IMG/VR virus record: IMGVR_UViG_3300030382_000726
Coordinates: 1 to 23,216 of that record
Source: a virus
Direction: 5' to 3' (one strand)
Length of the DNA: 23,216 bases
Shown here: piece by piece, positions 14,836 to 21,247 of the stretch
Position numbering within the stretch: position 1 is the stretch's first letter
Layout of the letters: every line of letters starts with the position of its first letter
The notes under the pieces: model-generated
Seen by the model: only the letters and a program-made list of their open reading frames with translations
Databases searched by the model: none
Told to the model about the DNA's origin: nothing
Translations under genes and position numbers: made by a program

Positions 14836-15066
14836 ATGACTAAAACACAAACGAGTGATATTCTACAACACTTAAAAGATGGTAGAAGATTAACACAGAA
14901 AGAAGCAATTAATATGTATGGTGCTTATAGATTGTCAAGCATTATTTATGGCTTGAGAAAGCAAGGTCATGATATTGTTTCAATACCTGTAGAAGTACCA
15001 ACAAGATATATGAAAATGGATGGTACTAAAAGAATGGCTAATATTGTTGAATATAAATATATTTAG
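14836..15066 (+). CDS. Helix-turn-helix protein (HTH_39-like)
   Basis: A 76-residue protein. Residues about 4-50 match the phage HTH_39 pattern (QTSDILQHLKDGRRLTQKEA, then YGAYRLSSIIYGLRKQGHDI), a compact winged HTH. A C-terminal wing (IPVEVPTRYM, IVEYKYI) completes the domain. Such proteins are frequent beside recombination genes in phages of Gram-negatives and probably act as small DNA-binding regulators. The next gene starts 2 bases after its stop. Confidence 0.8.
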   Translation: MTKTQTSDILQHLKDGRRLTQKEAINMYGAYRLSSIIYGLRKQGHDIVSIPVEVPTRYMKMDGTKRMANIVEYKYI

Positions 15067-15068
15067 TC

Positions 15069-15572
15069 ATGGGAAAAATGAAACAGCTTTACGAAGAACA
15101 ACAGAATAGTAATCAATTAAACAATAATAAAATGAGTAGAAAAACAAAAAAACAAGAAGAACAAGTTGAAACAATCCCTGAAACTAGGGAGGATGCTTTA
15201 AGAAGATTATTCAAAGAGAATAGTCTAGTTAAAGAAGATATATACAAAGACAAGAGAGGATTTGTAATTATCACTAGGTCTGGTATAGACAAGATTGTAA
15301 GCAAGAAGGGAATAACTGTTGCTTATGAGCCAGTAGTAATGGACTTAGATAAAACTCATGTAGTTTTAAAAGCAGTTGCTAACATGAAAGTTGGTAAAAC
15401 TGAAGTAAGGAACATGATGAGTTTTGGAGAAGCATCTGATGACAATCTAATGGGAGGTGGTAAAAAGTTCCCAGTAGCAATGGCAGAAAAAAGAGCAATG
15501 AGTAGAGTTGTTCTTAAAATTGCAGGGTTCTATGAGCATGGAGTGTTTGGACAAGATGAGATAGTGGATTAA
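15069..15572 (+). CDS. Putative single-strand annealing / recombination protein
   Basis: A 167-residue protein. The core has a beta-rich middle (DIYKDKRGFVIITRSGIDKI, AYEPVVMDLDKTHVVLKAVA) and a C-terminal motif PVAMAEKRAMSRVVLKIAGF resembling the conserved end of Erf/Rad52-like and related single-strand annealing proteins. It lies upstream of SSB and replication genes, which fits. ATG 15069 gives a Gln/Asn-rich N-terminus; ATG 15132 (residue 22) follows a leader-like AATTAAACAATAATAAA and may be the true start. Fold membership is inference. Confidence 0.55.
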   Translation: MGKMKQLYEEQQNSNQLNNNKMSRKTKKQEEQVETIPETREDALRRLFKENSLVKEDIYKDKRGFVIITRSGIDKIVSKKGITVAYEPVVMDLDKTHVVLKAVANMKVGKTEVRNMMSFGEASDDNLMGGGKKFPVAMAEKRAMSRVVLKIAGFYEHGVFGQDEIVD

Positions 15573-15838
15573 TGTCTGAAGACTGGTTAGATAATATTCT
15601 TGATGGTGAACCAACGCCTATTACATATAGGCAGTTGGTCATCATTGAGAGTATGATTGATAGGACAGCTATATGTTTAAGTGAAAAATCAAAGATACTA
15701 ACAAATTTAAACAACTATACAGAATTAGAAGCTGAAGAAATTATTAAAGAAATACTTGAAAATGAAATCAAAACAGACCCAAAAGACCAATGGAAAGAAA
15801 TGTTCAAATCAGGAATGTTTAATGATAAACCTGTATGA
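15572..15838 (+). CDS. Hypothetical early protein
   Basis: An 88-residue acidic helical protein whose ATG overlaps the preceding TAA by one base (TAATG), showing translational coupling. Segments: DGEPTPITYRQLVIIESMID and ELEAEEIIKEILENEIKTDP, then WKEMFKSGMF at the C-terminus. The layout resembles small accessory proteins beside recombination proteins in phages, but I recognise no family. Confidence 0.65.
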   Translation: MSEDWLDNILDGEPTPITYRQLVIIESMIDRTAICLSEKSKILTNLNNYTELEAEEIIKEILENEIKTDPKDQWKEMFKSGMFNDKPV

Positions 15839-16031
15839 ACACTTTTCAAAACCACACAGCTTTATCGCTTGGAATGGAGATAATTTATTAGGAGAAGTTA
15901 TTGAGGATGATATAATGAAAATTCTTAATAAAGAACAAGTGATAGATTTATACCACAGGGGTAAAAGTAAATTTAAAGTATGTTGTAATAAGATGAATAA
16001 GTTTTTAATCAAGCCAGATAACCATGACTAA
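15822..16031 (+). CDS. Hypothetical small protein
   Basis: A 69-residue protein starting MINLYEHFSKPHSFIAWNGD, with a basic C-terminal half (KSKFKVCCNKMNKFLIKP). I chose ATG 15822, which overlaps the previous gene by 17 bases, rather than the upstream ATG at 15756, because the extra 22 residues lie wholly inside the neighbouring gene and are Lys/Gln low-complexity. Function is not recognised. Confidence 0.5.
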   Translation: MINLYEHFSKPHSFIAWNGDNLLGEVIEDDIMKILNKEQVIDLYHRGKSKFKVCCNKMNKFLIKPDNHD

Positions 16032-16266
16032 CAAGTATTCAATGGTACAAATCAGAGAATCACGAAATGAATTTGAAGCATTGCTTAGGATTTATGGTGT
16101 ATCTAACCTGAAACTGTGCAGGATAATGAGGGTTAATCCTGCGACAAGTGCAAAATATATTAAAGACCCTACTTTAATTAGATTCGTTCATGCTAACAGA
16201 TTGGCAGAATTTATTGGATTAAAAGTACAAGATGTAGTTGATACAATAGTGTATGACTTAACTTAA
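16024..16266 (+). CDS. HTH DNA-binding protein (Cro/XRE-like)
   Basis: An 80-residue protein with a helix-turn-helix pattern at about 16-60: FEALLRIYGVSNLKLCRIMR, then NPATSAKYIKDPTLIRFVHA. The turn after GVS and the second helix fit Cro/XRE-type DNA binders of phages. Size is close to a minimal Cro. It might regulate the early promoter, whose upstream region carries palindromes. It overlaps its neighbour by 8 bases. Confidence 0.6.
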   Translation: MTNKYSMVQIRESRNEFEALLRIYGVSNLKLCRIMRVNPATSAKYIKDPTLIRFVHANRLAEFIGLKVQDVVDTIVYDLT

Positions 16267-16276
16267 AAACAAAAAC

Positions 16277-16753
16277 ATGGATAAAAAAACAAAAAAGAAA
16301 ATAGCGTATCAATTAATATTCAGCGAATCTTATAGCGATATAATCCTTAATGAGATAGCAGATATATATGATGTGGATAAAAACATAGTATTTAAAGGTA
16401 GTAGAAAGAAAAACATTATAAACGCTAAAAGAATGTTCATTTATATTTTAAGAAATATTTTTGGGCTAACTCTTTATGAAATAGCAGAAATAACTAACTT
16501 GCATCATGCTTCAGTAATACATCACAATAGAAAGTTTGAATTTTTTTATGGTAAGTATATAGAAGATACTGATATTTTTAAAAGAGTTGAAGCTAAGATA
16601 TTGTCTGTAGAGATTGATGAAATGATTAGAGTATTAGAATTAAAAAACAAAGAGATAAATAAAGAATTAACTAAATTGTATAACATAAAAAATCAAAAAT
16701 ATGTCAGAAAAGAAAGAAAAGATTTACTTGCCAAGCAGTATAAAAGAGATTAA
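16277..16753 (+). CDS. DnaA domain IV-like DNA-binding protein
   Basis: A 158-residue protein. Residues about 25-88 match the C-terminal DNA-binding domain of DnaA: VFKGSRKKNIINAKRMFIYI, then LRNIFGLTLYEIAEITNLHH and ASVIHHNRKF. The signature DHxTV of DnaA is replaced by HHASV. No AAA+ ATPase region is present. The C-terminal 70 residues are a Lys/Glu-rich helix. Such stand-alone domains occur in Bacteroidetes phages and probably recognise the phage or host origin. The iteron-rich region at 19701-20015 is an obvious candidate target. Confidence 0.8.
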   Translation: MDKKTKKKIAYQLIFSESYSDIILNEIADIYDVDKNIVFKGSRKKNIINAKRMFIYILRNIFGLTLYEIAEITNLHHASVIHHNRKFEFFYGKYIEDTDIFKRVEAKILSVEIDEMIRVLELKNKEINKELTKLYNIKNQKYVRKERKDLLAKQYKRD

Positions 16754-16955
16754 AACTAAATACGGAACAATGATTGTTGCTAATCTTAAAATTGATGACC
16801 TTCAAGCAAACTCAAAGAATGGTTGGATTTCAATGGTCATATCAGAAAGGAGAGAACCATCTGAAAAGGGGGCTACTCACTATGCTTATGTGAATGATTA
16901 CAAGCCTAAAGAAACTGTTGAAACTAAAAAAGATGATGACGATTTACCATTCTAA
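16701..16955 (+). CDS. Mini single-stranded DNA-binding protein with SSB-type C-terminal tip
   Basis: An 84-residue protein. Residues about 8-68 look like a small OB fold (YLPSSIKEIKTKYGTMIVAN, WISMVISERREP, GATHYAYVNDY). A short acidic linker ends in DDDDLPF, closely resembling the SSB C-terminal peptide (DDDIPF) that recruits replication and repair proteins. This suggests a phage SSB able to dock host partners. It is half the length of bacterial SSB. It overlaps the preceding gene by 53 bases in another frame, which is unusual, but the leader at ATG 16701 is good. Confidence 0.75.
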   Translation: MSEKKEKIYLPSSIKEIKTKYGTMIVANLKIDDLQANSKNGWISMVISERREPSEKGATHYAYVNDYKPKETVETKKDDDDLPF

Positions 16956-17109
16956 TGGCGTTGGTATAATAAGCATTATATTTTTATGTGTTTTGTTTGG
17001 AAGTATTTTAGGTGGTTTATTTATTTTCTATATACAAAAAAGATATATAGATAATTTAGAGAAAGAATTAGATTGTAAGAATAAAATAATTAACGATTAC
17101 AGTTTATAA
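16933..17109 (+). CDS. Small single-TM membrane protein
   Basis: A 58-residue protein starting MMTIYHSNGVGIISIIFLCV, with one strong TM helix (about 10-33) followed by a charged helix (YIDNLEKELDCKNKI). An upstream ATG at 16894 is possible, but the extra residues lie within the SSB gene and read as low-complexity. The gene overlaps the SSB end by 23 bases and ends on the first base of the next ATG. The role is unknown. Confidence 0.5.
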   Translation: MMTIYHSNGVGIISIIFLCVLFGSILGGLFIFYIQKRYIDNLEKELDCKNKIINDYSL

Positions 17110-17747
17110 TGAAACAACCAAATTACTATGCTATTATATCTGCTGAGGTTAGATATGATAAAAATTTAACACCTCATGCTAAATTATTATATGCAGAGAT
17201 TACAGCACTACTTAACATGAATGGAGAATGTTTTGCCACTAACAGATATTTCTCAGAACTTTATGGTAAGAGTGTTGTAACAATCTCTAAATGGATTAGT
17301 GAGTTGGTTGCAAATGGTTATGTGTCAACAACTTATACCTATAGGGAGGGTACTAAAGAAATTGATAGGAGGTATATAAGAATTATTAAAGGGGGTATTA
17401 AAGAAAAAGACAAGGAGGGTATTAAAGAAAAGTTTAAGGATAATAATACTAAGGTTAATAATAATATTACATATAGTAATAATAAGGGTCGCTTTAAAAA
17501 ACCAAGTATTAATGAAATTAATGATTATTGTTTAAAAAGAAAAAACACTATAGATGGCGAAACTTTTTTTGATTTTTATGAAAGTAAAGATTGGAAGATT
17601 GGAAAAACAAAAATGAAAGACTGGAAGGCTTGTGTTAGGACTTGGGAAAAAAGACAGAGTAAAAATGTAAAAGGAATGAGTAAGGTTCACATGCACTTAA
17701 ACTCACACTTACAAGCAAAAGAATTACTTAAAAAACAAAGGCAATGA
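17109..17747 (+). CDS. Replication organizer-like protein (winged HTH plus C-terminal domain)
   Basis: A 212-residue protein. Residues about 5-75 are a winged HTH of the HTH_36 type (YDKNLTPHAKLLYAEITALL, then TNRYFSELYGKSVVTISKWI). A low-complexity linker (90-130) contains a tandem 24-bp DNA repeat encoding GIKEKxK. The C-terminal part (FFDFYESKDWKIGKTKMKDW, then KACVRTWEKRQ) matches the conserved tail of phage replication proteins of the organizer/helicase-loader class. It probably binds the origin and recruits the helicase. It overlaps both neighbours by 1-4 bases. Confidence 0.75.
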   Translation: MKQPNYYAIISAEVRYDKNLTPHAKLLYAEITALLNMNGECFATNRYFSELYGKSVVTISKWISELVANGYVSTTYTYREGTKEIDRRYIRIIKGGIKEKDKEGIKEKFKDNNTKVNNNITYSNNKGRFKKPSINEINDYCLKRKNTIDGETFFDFYESKDWKIGKTKMKDWKACVRTWEKRQSKNVKGMSKVHMHLNSHLQAKELLKKQRQ

Positions 17748-18106
17748 TTAAACACAAAACAAAAGAACAATTAGAGGACTTGTGCTTGGAACTGCTAAGT
17801 AAAACATATATTGAGTTAGGACAGCACAATGTAGAAGCAGAAACTAAAGTTATTATGGCTCAAAGTTTAGCTGATGATTTAAGAAAAACTTATAAGAATT
17901 TTTATTTCTCAGATGCAGAAAATGCTTTTAACATTGGAGTAAGGAGTCAGCATAATGGAGATTTTATTCACTTAAATGTTCCTACATACATGAGGTGGTT
18001 AAGAAAACATAAGGATTTAATATGGGATGCAAGAGCCAAAGTTGATAGAGGTGATGACCCTAAGTCAGTTCCTTATTACCGACCAGAACCAAAATTATTA
18101 AAATAA
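17744..18106 (+). CDS. Replication-module hypothetical protein
   Basis: A 120-residue helical protein coupled to the organizer gene (ATGA overlap). The conserved-looking segments YFSDAENAFNIGVRSQHNGD and LNVPTYMRWLRKHKDLIWDA recur beside replication genes in Bacteroidetes phages. That adjacency suggests a helicase-loading or primase-associated accessory protein. No nucleotide-binding motif is present. Function is contextual only. Confidence 0.65.
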   Translation: MIKHKTKEQLEDLCLELLSKTYIELGQHNVEAETKVIMAQSLADDLRKTYKNFYFSDAENAFNIGVRSQHNGDFIHLNVPTYMRWLRKHKDLIWDARAKVDRGDDPKSVPYYRPEPKLLK

Positions 18107-18114
18107 ATATATAT

Positions 18115-18315
18115 ATGGATTACTTAACATTCCTAAAAAGAAACAAGATGCACCATTCCAACAGATGGATTGTAAAATATTCTGAAGACAAAGTTAGAGA
18201 AGTCAAATTAATATTTAATCCAGAGGAATATCGTAAAATGAAAAAGAGAAGACCTTTACATACACAAAAAGGATTAATTAAAATACTAGAGAAAGATAAA
18301 AACAAAAAACAATGA
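18115..18315 (+). CDS. Small basic hypothetical protein
   Basis: A 66-residue, strongly basic protein (MDYLTFLKRNKMHHSNRWIV, then EEYRKMKKRRPLHTQKGLIK) with no recognised motif. Charge and size fit a nucleic-acid-binding accessory protein. Its stop overlaps the next start by 4 bases. Confidence 0.6.
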   Translation: MDYLTFLKRNKMHHSNRWIVKYSEDKVREVKLIFNPEEYRKMKKRRPLHTQKGLIKILEKDKNKKQ

Positions 18316-18497
18316 AATTAAGTTATTTTATTTTATGTATTGTTTTTGTTGTTTTTTTTATTAAGTTTTTTATACATTGCTGCGAAATAAGATTATGTAA
18401 AAAATCGCATAAGAAGTTTGTAAAAAACGTAAATCAATATAAAAACACTATTGCAGGGGCATTAGAAAATGACAGAATCAATGACAAAACACAGTAA
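18312..18497 (+). CDS. Small membrane-anchored protein
   Basis: A 61-residue protein with an N-terminal TM helix (about 4-26, LSYFILCIVFVVFFIKFF) and a basic tail (CKKSHKKFVKNVNQYK). Its start overlaps the previous stop, and its end overlaps the next gene by 29 bases. The role is unknown. Confidence 0.6.
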   Translation: MKLSYFILCIVFVVFFIKFFIHCCEIRLCKKSHKKFVKNVNQYKNTIAGALENDRINDKTQ

Positions 18498-18813
18498 ATA
18501 TTACTACGAATTTAACAGAAATATGAGTACAACAGCAAAGATTAATCCAAAAATGTTTTTATCTAAAGAAGAATTAAAAGGAATAGATTATTCTAAAGAA
18601 AAAACCCCTTCTTATTATGTTGGTAAAACTTATGGCTATGAAGCACGAAAGGTTGTAGAAGATTTTAACTTATCTTATAATGTAGGAACATCAGTTACAT
18701 ACTTACTTAGGGCGGATAATAAGCACAACAATCCTATTGATTGCATACAAAAAGCAATTAATCATCTTGAGTTTGAATTAGATAAGATAAAAAATGAGAA
18801 AGCCAATCTTTAG
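18469..18813 (+). CDS. DUF3310 family protein (SaV-like)
   Basis: A 114-residue protein. The C-terminal 65 residues fit DUF3310: YGYEARKVVEDFNLSYNVGT, then SVTYLLRADNKHNNPIDCIQ and KAINHLEFEL. The family is widespread in phages near nucleotide-metabolism or replication genes and has no firmly known activity. Alternative starts at 18481 and 18523 are possible, since the first 20 residues look unconserved. It overlaps both neighbours. Confidence 0.75.
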   Translation: MTESMTKHSKYYYEFNRNMSTTAKINPKMFLSKEELKGIDYSKEKTPSYYVGKTYGYEARKVVEDFNLSYNVGTSVTYLLRADNKHNNPIDCIQKAINHLEFELDKIKNEKANL

Positions 18814-19036
18814 AGTATTCGTTAACTACACTATAAGTAGCAAAAAAAGAGTTAGAAAAACTAAAGGAAGTATAGATACTTTTGTTCTTACTGACGATAT
18901 TAATGAGATGAAGAAAGATAAGGATTTAATAAACAGGATATGTTATCTTAATAAAAGAAAACCTGAAGATGTTGAGATTATAATAGATAGTGTTGAGATT
19001 GAAAATCAATATGGAGAAACAACAGATAGATTTTAA
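18794..19036 (+). CDS. Hypothetical early protein
   Basis: An 80-residue alpha/beta protein, MRKPIFRVFVNYTISSKKRV then TFVLTDDINEMKKDKDLINR and DVEIIIDSVEIENQYG. Two beta strands flanking a helix suggest a compact ferredoxin-like fold, but I recognise no family. It overlaps the DUF3310 gene by 20 bases and is followed 2 bases later by an HTH gene. Confidence 0.6.
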   Translation: MRKPIFRVFVNYTISSKKRVRKTKGSIDTFVLTDDINEMKKDKDLINRICYLNKRKPEDVEIIIDSVEIENQYGETTDRF

Positions 19037-19038
19037 TT

Positions 19039-19335
19039 ATGCCAAAGATTAGAAAAATAAAATTAGAAGACAGAAAAGATATGAGGGGTGGAGGATATTC
19101 CAGAAGAAAGTTTAGTGCTGAAGAAGTAGATGTTATAAGAAAAGAATATGCTACAACCACAGAGAAAGTAACTATATCTGCTCTTGCCAGAAAATACAAT
19201 GTATCACAACCATTAATGTATCAATTAATTAAAGGTACAACCTACAATGAGGGGGATGTAGGGGGTATAGGGGGTACAGGAGGGTATGGGGGTACAAGGC
19301 GTAGGAGAGGTTCTGTTTACAATCATAACAAATGA
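19039..19335 (+). CDS. HTH protein with Gly-rich tail
   Basis: A 98-residue protein. Residues about 25-65 form a resolvase/Hin-like HTH (FSAEEVDVIRKEYATTTEKV, then SALARKYNVSQPLMYQLIKG). The last third is Gly-rich (DVGGIGGTGGYGGTRRRRG) and is encoded by a run of G tracts unlike any other coding sequence in the window. The HTH probably binds DNA; the tail looks flexible. It overlaps the nuclease gene by 4 bases. Confidence 0.75.
   Translation: MPKIRKIKLEDRKDMRGGGYSRRKFSAEEVDVIRKEYATTTEKVTISALARKYNVSQPLMYQLIKGTTYNEGDVGGIGGTGGYGGTRRRRGSVYNHNK
19251..19292 (+). other. G-quadruplex motif in coding strand
   Basis: Five G tracts, G5 (19251), G5 (19261), G5 (19270), G3 (19282) and G5 (19288), are separated by loops of 5, 4, 7 and 3 bases. 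This meets the classical G3+N1-7 rule with one tract to spare, in DNA that is otherwise about 70% A/T. The G-rich strand is the mRNA-like strand, so both DNA and RNA quadruplexes are possible. Confidence 0.85.
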
Positions 19336-19679
19336 AACAAGAAGCATTAGTTCAGTCTGCTTTTTGTACTTACCTTAAATATAACTACCCTAAAATAAGA
19401 TACTGTGCATCATTGGGTGGCATAAGAACATCCATGAAACAAGCTATACTAGCCAAAAAGACTGGCTATGTTAAAGGCTTTCCAGATATGCAGATACTTA
19501 AAGTCAACCATAAGTATGGTGGGTTATTCCTAGAAATCAAAGCAGACAAGAAGTGTTATCCATCCAAAGAACAGAAAGAATGGGTGGAATACCTCAACGA
19601 AGCAGGTTACTTTGCTAAGGTTGTTAAAGGACTTGATGAGTGTATCGAAATTGTTGATTGGTATTTAAAAATTCCATAA
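19332..19679 (+). CDS. VRR-NUC domain nuclease
   Basis: A 115-residue protein filling a VRR-NUC domain: QEALVQSAFCTYLK, KGFPDMQILK with Asp52, GLFLEIKADK with Glu68 and Lys70, and SKEQKEWVEYLNEAGYFAKV with Gln81, then a helix (ECIEIVDWYL). This is the PD-(D/E)xK nuclease fold; phage members are thought to process branched DNA, such as Holliday junctions. It closes the DNA-metabolism operon and directly borders the origin-like region. Confidence 0.88.
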   Translation: MKQEALVQSAFCTYLKYNYPKIRYCASLGGIRTSMKQAILAKKTGYVKGFPDMQILKVNHKYGGLFLEIKADKKCYPSKEQKEWVEYLNEAGYFAKVVKGLDECIEIVDWYLKIP

Positions 19680-19700
19680 TAAAATATTCTTATTATTTTT

Positions 19701-19741
19701 TGAAACTGCCTTGAAACTGCCCTGAAACTGCTGAAACTGCC
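19701..19741 (+). repeat. Four TGAAACTGC direct repeats (iteron-like)
   Basis: Copies of TGAAACTGC start at 19701, 19712, 19723 and 19732; three are followed by C. Spacings of 11, 11 and 9 bp keep sites on about one helix face. They lie in a 477-base gene-free stretch right after the nuclease gene. Iterons of this kind typically bind an initiator protein. Confidence 0.85.
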
Positions 19742-19944
19742 AGATATTTTAATAGGTAGGGGTGTTAAGAGGTGTGGGGAGGTCGTGAGATTTTGACAAA
19801 AATACAAATTTTGTTGAATATATCAAAACATTTTATTTGTTTTTTATTAACGAATTTTTGTTAATATCTTTTTTTAACAAATATTGTTTTTTTGTTGGCT
19901 ATTTAAAATATTTTGTTATCGCGTACATATATATATATTAGAAC
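19742..19944 (+). other. AT-rich gene-free stretch, candidate unwinding element
   Basis: A short G-rich piece (19755-19782: GG, GGGG, GG, GGGG, GG) is followed by about 150 bases that are almost entirely A/T. It contains inverted repeats ATTAAC/GTTAAT (19846-19865) and AACAA/TTGTT (19876-19888) and an alternating AT run (19926-19938). No ORF is present. It sits between two repeat clusters, as a DNA unwinding element would. Confidence 0.55.
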
Positions 19945-20015
19945 GACCAAAAAACGACCATAAAAAAAGACACTTTCCCACACTAGAAGACCAAAAAACG
20001 ACCAAAAAACGACCA
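19945..20015 (+). repeat. Phased GACC/A-tract repeats
   Basis: GACC occurs at 19945, 19956, 19989, 20000 and 20011, each followed by A-rich tracts (usually A6 then CGACC). The spacings are 11, 33, 11 and 11 bp, all multiples of 11. A larger unit, about 25 bp, is repeated 55 bp apart (19945 and 20000). Phased A6 tracts predict intrinsic DNA bending. Confidence 0.85.
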
Positions 20016-20095
20016 TAAAAAAACACATCATTTTAAAAAAAATACAAAAAATGTTAATTCTTCTCTAGTAAAATCAATATAAAAGTTTTTAACTA

Positions 20096-20130
20096 TTTGT
20101 TGTATAATGTTAAAATGTTTCTTATATTAG
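20096..20130 (+). promoter_or_regulatory. Possible promoter for the small-gene array
   Basis: TTG (20100-20102, or TTTG at 20096-20099) precedes TATATTAG (20123-20130), one mismatch from TAnnTTTG, with spacers of 20 or 23 bases. It lies 27 bases before the first gene of the array and downstream of the origin-like repeats. Confidence 0.4.
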
Positions 20131-20156
20131 CATTATAATAATTAAAACAAAAAACA

Positions 20157-20381
20157 ATGACAACAACAGAAATTAAAAAAGTAGAGTTAACAGCGTCAGA
20201 CTTAAGAATGATTAGATTGGCTATAAATGATAAAATATCTGCAGAACTAACAAAAGAAACAAACAGTCACTTATATAGGAGTAACAGGATTAAAGGACTA
20301 GAAAAGGCTTATGACAAAATAACAGATTTATTATTTTATAATAAAGAAGAACTAGAAATTATCTTAAAAAATAGAGATTAA
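20157..20381 (+). CDS. Small hypothetical protein, first of the array
   Basis: A 74-residue charged helical protein (VELTASDLRMIRLAINDKIS, then RIKGLEKAYDKITDLL). The leader AATTAAAACAAAAAACA is shared with other genes of the array. Its last two codons and stop (GAT TAA) form the 5' strand of stem I of the hammerhead ribozyme, so the ribozyme begins inside this gene. Function is not recognised. Confidence 0.65.
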   Translation: MTTTEIKKVELTASDLRMIRLAINDKISAELTKETNSHLYRSNRIKGLEKAYDKITDLLFYNKEELEIILKNRD

Positions 20382-20425
20382 CTGAAGAGTCTTCAATAGA
20401 CGAAACGCTGTGAAGCGTCTTAATC
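20376..20425 (+). ncRNA. Hammerhead ribozyme (open stem I)
   Basis: Every core element is present in order. Stem I strand GATTAA (20376-20381), core CTGAAGA (20382-20388), stem II GTCT/AGAC (20389-20392 with 20398-20401) with a 5-base loop, core GAA (20402-20404), stem III ACGCT/AGCGT (20405-20409 with 20414-20418) with a GTGA loop, cleavage base C20419, then stem I strand TTAATC (20420-20425), which pairs perfectly with the first strand. The invariant A15.1-U16.1 pair and a GUC cleavage triplet are seen. Self-cleavage after 20419 would free the downstream gene's mRNA with a 5'-OH. Cleavage itself is predicted, not shown. Confidence 0.92.
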
Positions 20426-20440
20426 AAAAAACAAAAAACA

Positions 20441-20641
20441 ATGAAAAAAGCAACCACAACAATTACAGAAAGAGATTATATTGTTATCAGCAAGGGATTA
20501 GCCCATTTGATAAGCGAATATAAAAACGATAAAAAAATTGACAAAAAATATATCAAAGAGATTGAAGAATTGAAATATAGACTAGTAAAACCATTTAATG
20601 GAATATCAATGAATAATTCAATAAATAAAAACACCCCTTAA
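20441..20641 (+). CDS. Small hypothetical protein after the ribozyme
   Basis: A 66-residue protein (MKKATTTITERDYIVISKGL, helical middle EYKNDKKIDKKYIKEIEELK). The ribozyme would leave it a 21-base leader (20420-20440) of mostly A with ATG at the end. It is basic and helical with no recognised motif. The next array gene begins 29 bases after its stop. Confidence 0.6.
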   Translation: MKKATTTITERDYIVISKGLAHLISEYKNDKKIDKKYIKEIEELKYRLVKPFNGISMNNSINKNTP

Positions 20642-20670
20642 GTAAATATTAATAATTAAAACAAAAAACA

Positions 20671-20943
20671 ATGAGAACGAACAGAGAAATTCAAAAAGAA
20701 ATAGAAGAACTAAAAGAACTAGACAGAATAACGACAATAAAAATAAATCAAGAATTTAAAGATAGAGCAGAGAAAGAAAAAACAGCAGATCAGACGATAA
20801 AAGAAGAAAAAGAAGAGGAAGAAAGGCAAAGGCTAAACGATTTATTTAATTGTTTTGCTCAAGCTCAATTAGAAACAATAAAAGAAACAGAAGAAACAAA
20901 AGATTTTGACAGAAGACTAAAACAATTTATTAACAAACTATAA
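20671..20943 (+). CDS. Small coiled-coil hypothetical protein
   Basis: A 90-residue, very Glu/Lys-rich protein predicted to be one long helix (EIQKEIEELKELDRITTIKI; KEEKEEEERQRLNDLF). The leader TAATTAAAACAAAAAACA is almost identical to that of the first array gene. Possible dimerising or anti-host factor; no family recognised. Confidence 0.6.
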   Translation: MRTNREIQKEIEELKELDRITTIKINQEFKDRAEKEKTADQTIKEEKEEEERQRLNDLFNCFAQAQLETIKETEETKDFDRRLKQFINKL

Positions 20944-20953
20944 AACAAAAAAA

Positions 20954-21247
20954 ATGGAAACAATCACTAAAGACAAAGCAAAAGAATTAATAAAAAAAAG
21001 CAATAATAAAATATTTACGGCTGAGTTTATAAAAAAAGATGGTACTCATAGATTAATGAACGCAAGACTTGGAGTAAAAAAAGGATTAAAAGAAAATGCA
21101 AAGCCACAACCATACGAGCCGAGCAAATACGGCTTAATATGCGTGTACGATATGCAAGTAAATAATTATAGAATGATAAATATAAATACGCTTTTAAAAT
21201 TAAATATTAATAAAACTAAATACAAAATAGAGAGATTACCTTTTTAA
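20954..21247 (+). CDS. SH3 beta-barrel-like phage protein
   Basis: A 97-residue protein with the pattern KIFTAEFIKKDGTHRLMNAR, LGVKKGLK, then YGLICVYDMQVNNYRMININ and TLLKLNINKTKYKIE. Proteins of this pattern are annotated in Bacteroides phages and crAss-like genomes as SH3 beta-barrel fold-containing. Their role is unknown but they are frequent in early regions. The leader is A-rich. This is the one array gene for which I recall relatives. Confidence 0.7.
   Translation: METITKDKAKELIKKSNNKIFTAEFIKKDGTHRLMNARLGVKKGLKENAKPQPYEPSKYGLICVYDMQVNNYRMININTLLKLNINKTKYKIERLPF

Noticed and set aside
17393-17431. 24-bp tandem repeat (GGGTATTAAAGAAAA twice) as a regulatory element
   Set aside because: It lies in the low-complexity linker of the replication protein and keeps the reading frame, so protein-level duplication explains it.
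19677-19700. TAATAA/TTATTA hairpin with T6 after the nuclease gene as a terminator
   Set aside because: The 6-bp stem is all A/T with a 7-base loop, so it is too weak to call in this composition, although it is well placed.
19701-20015. Possible CRISPR array
   Set aside because: Repeats are 9-11 bp with almost no spacer, and no cas genes are present. They fit iterons and phased A tracts.
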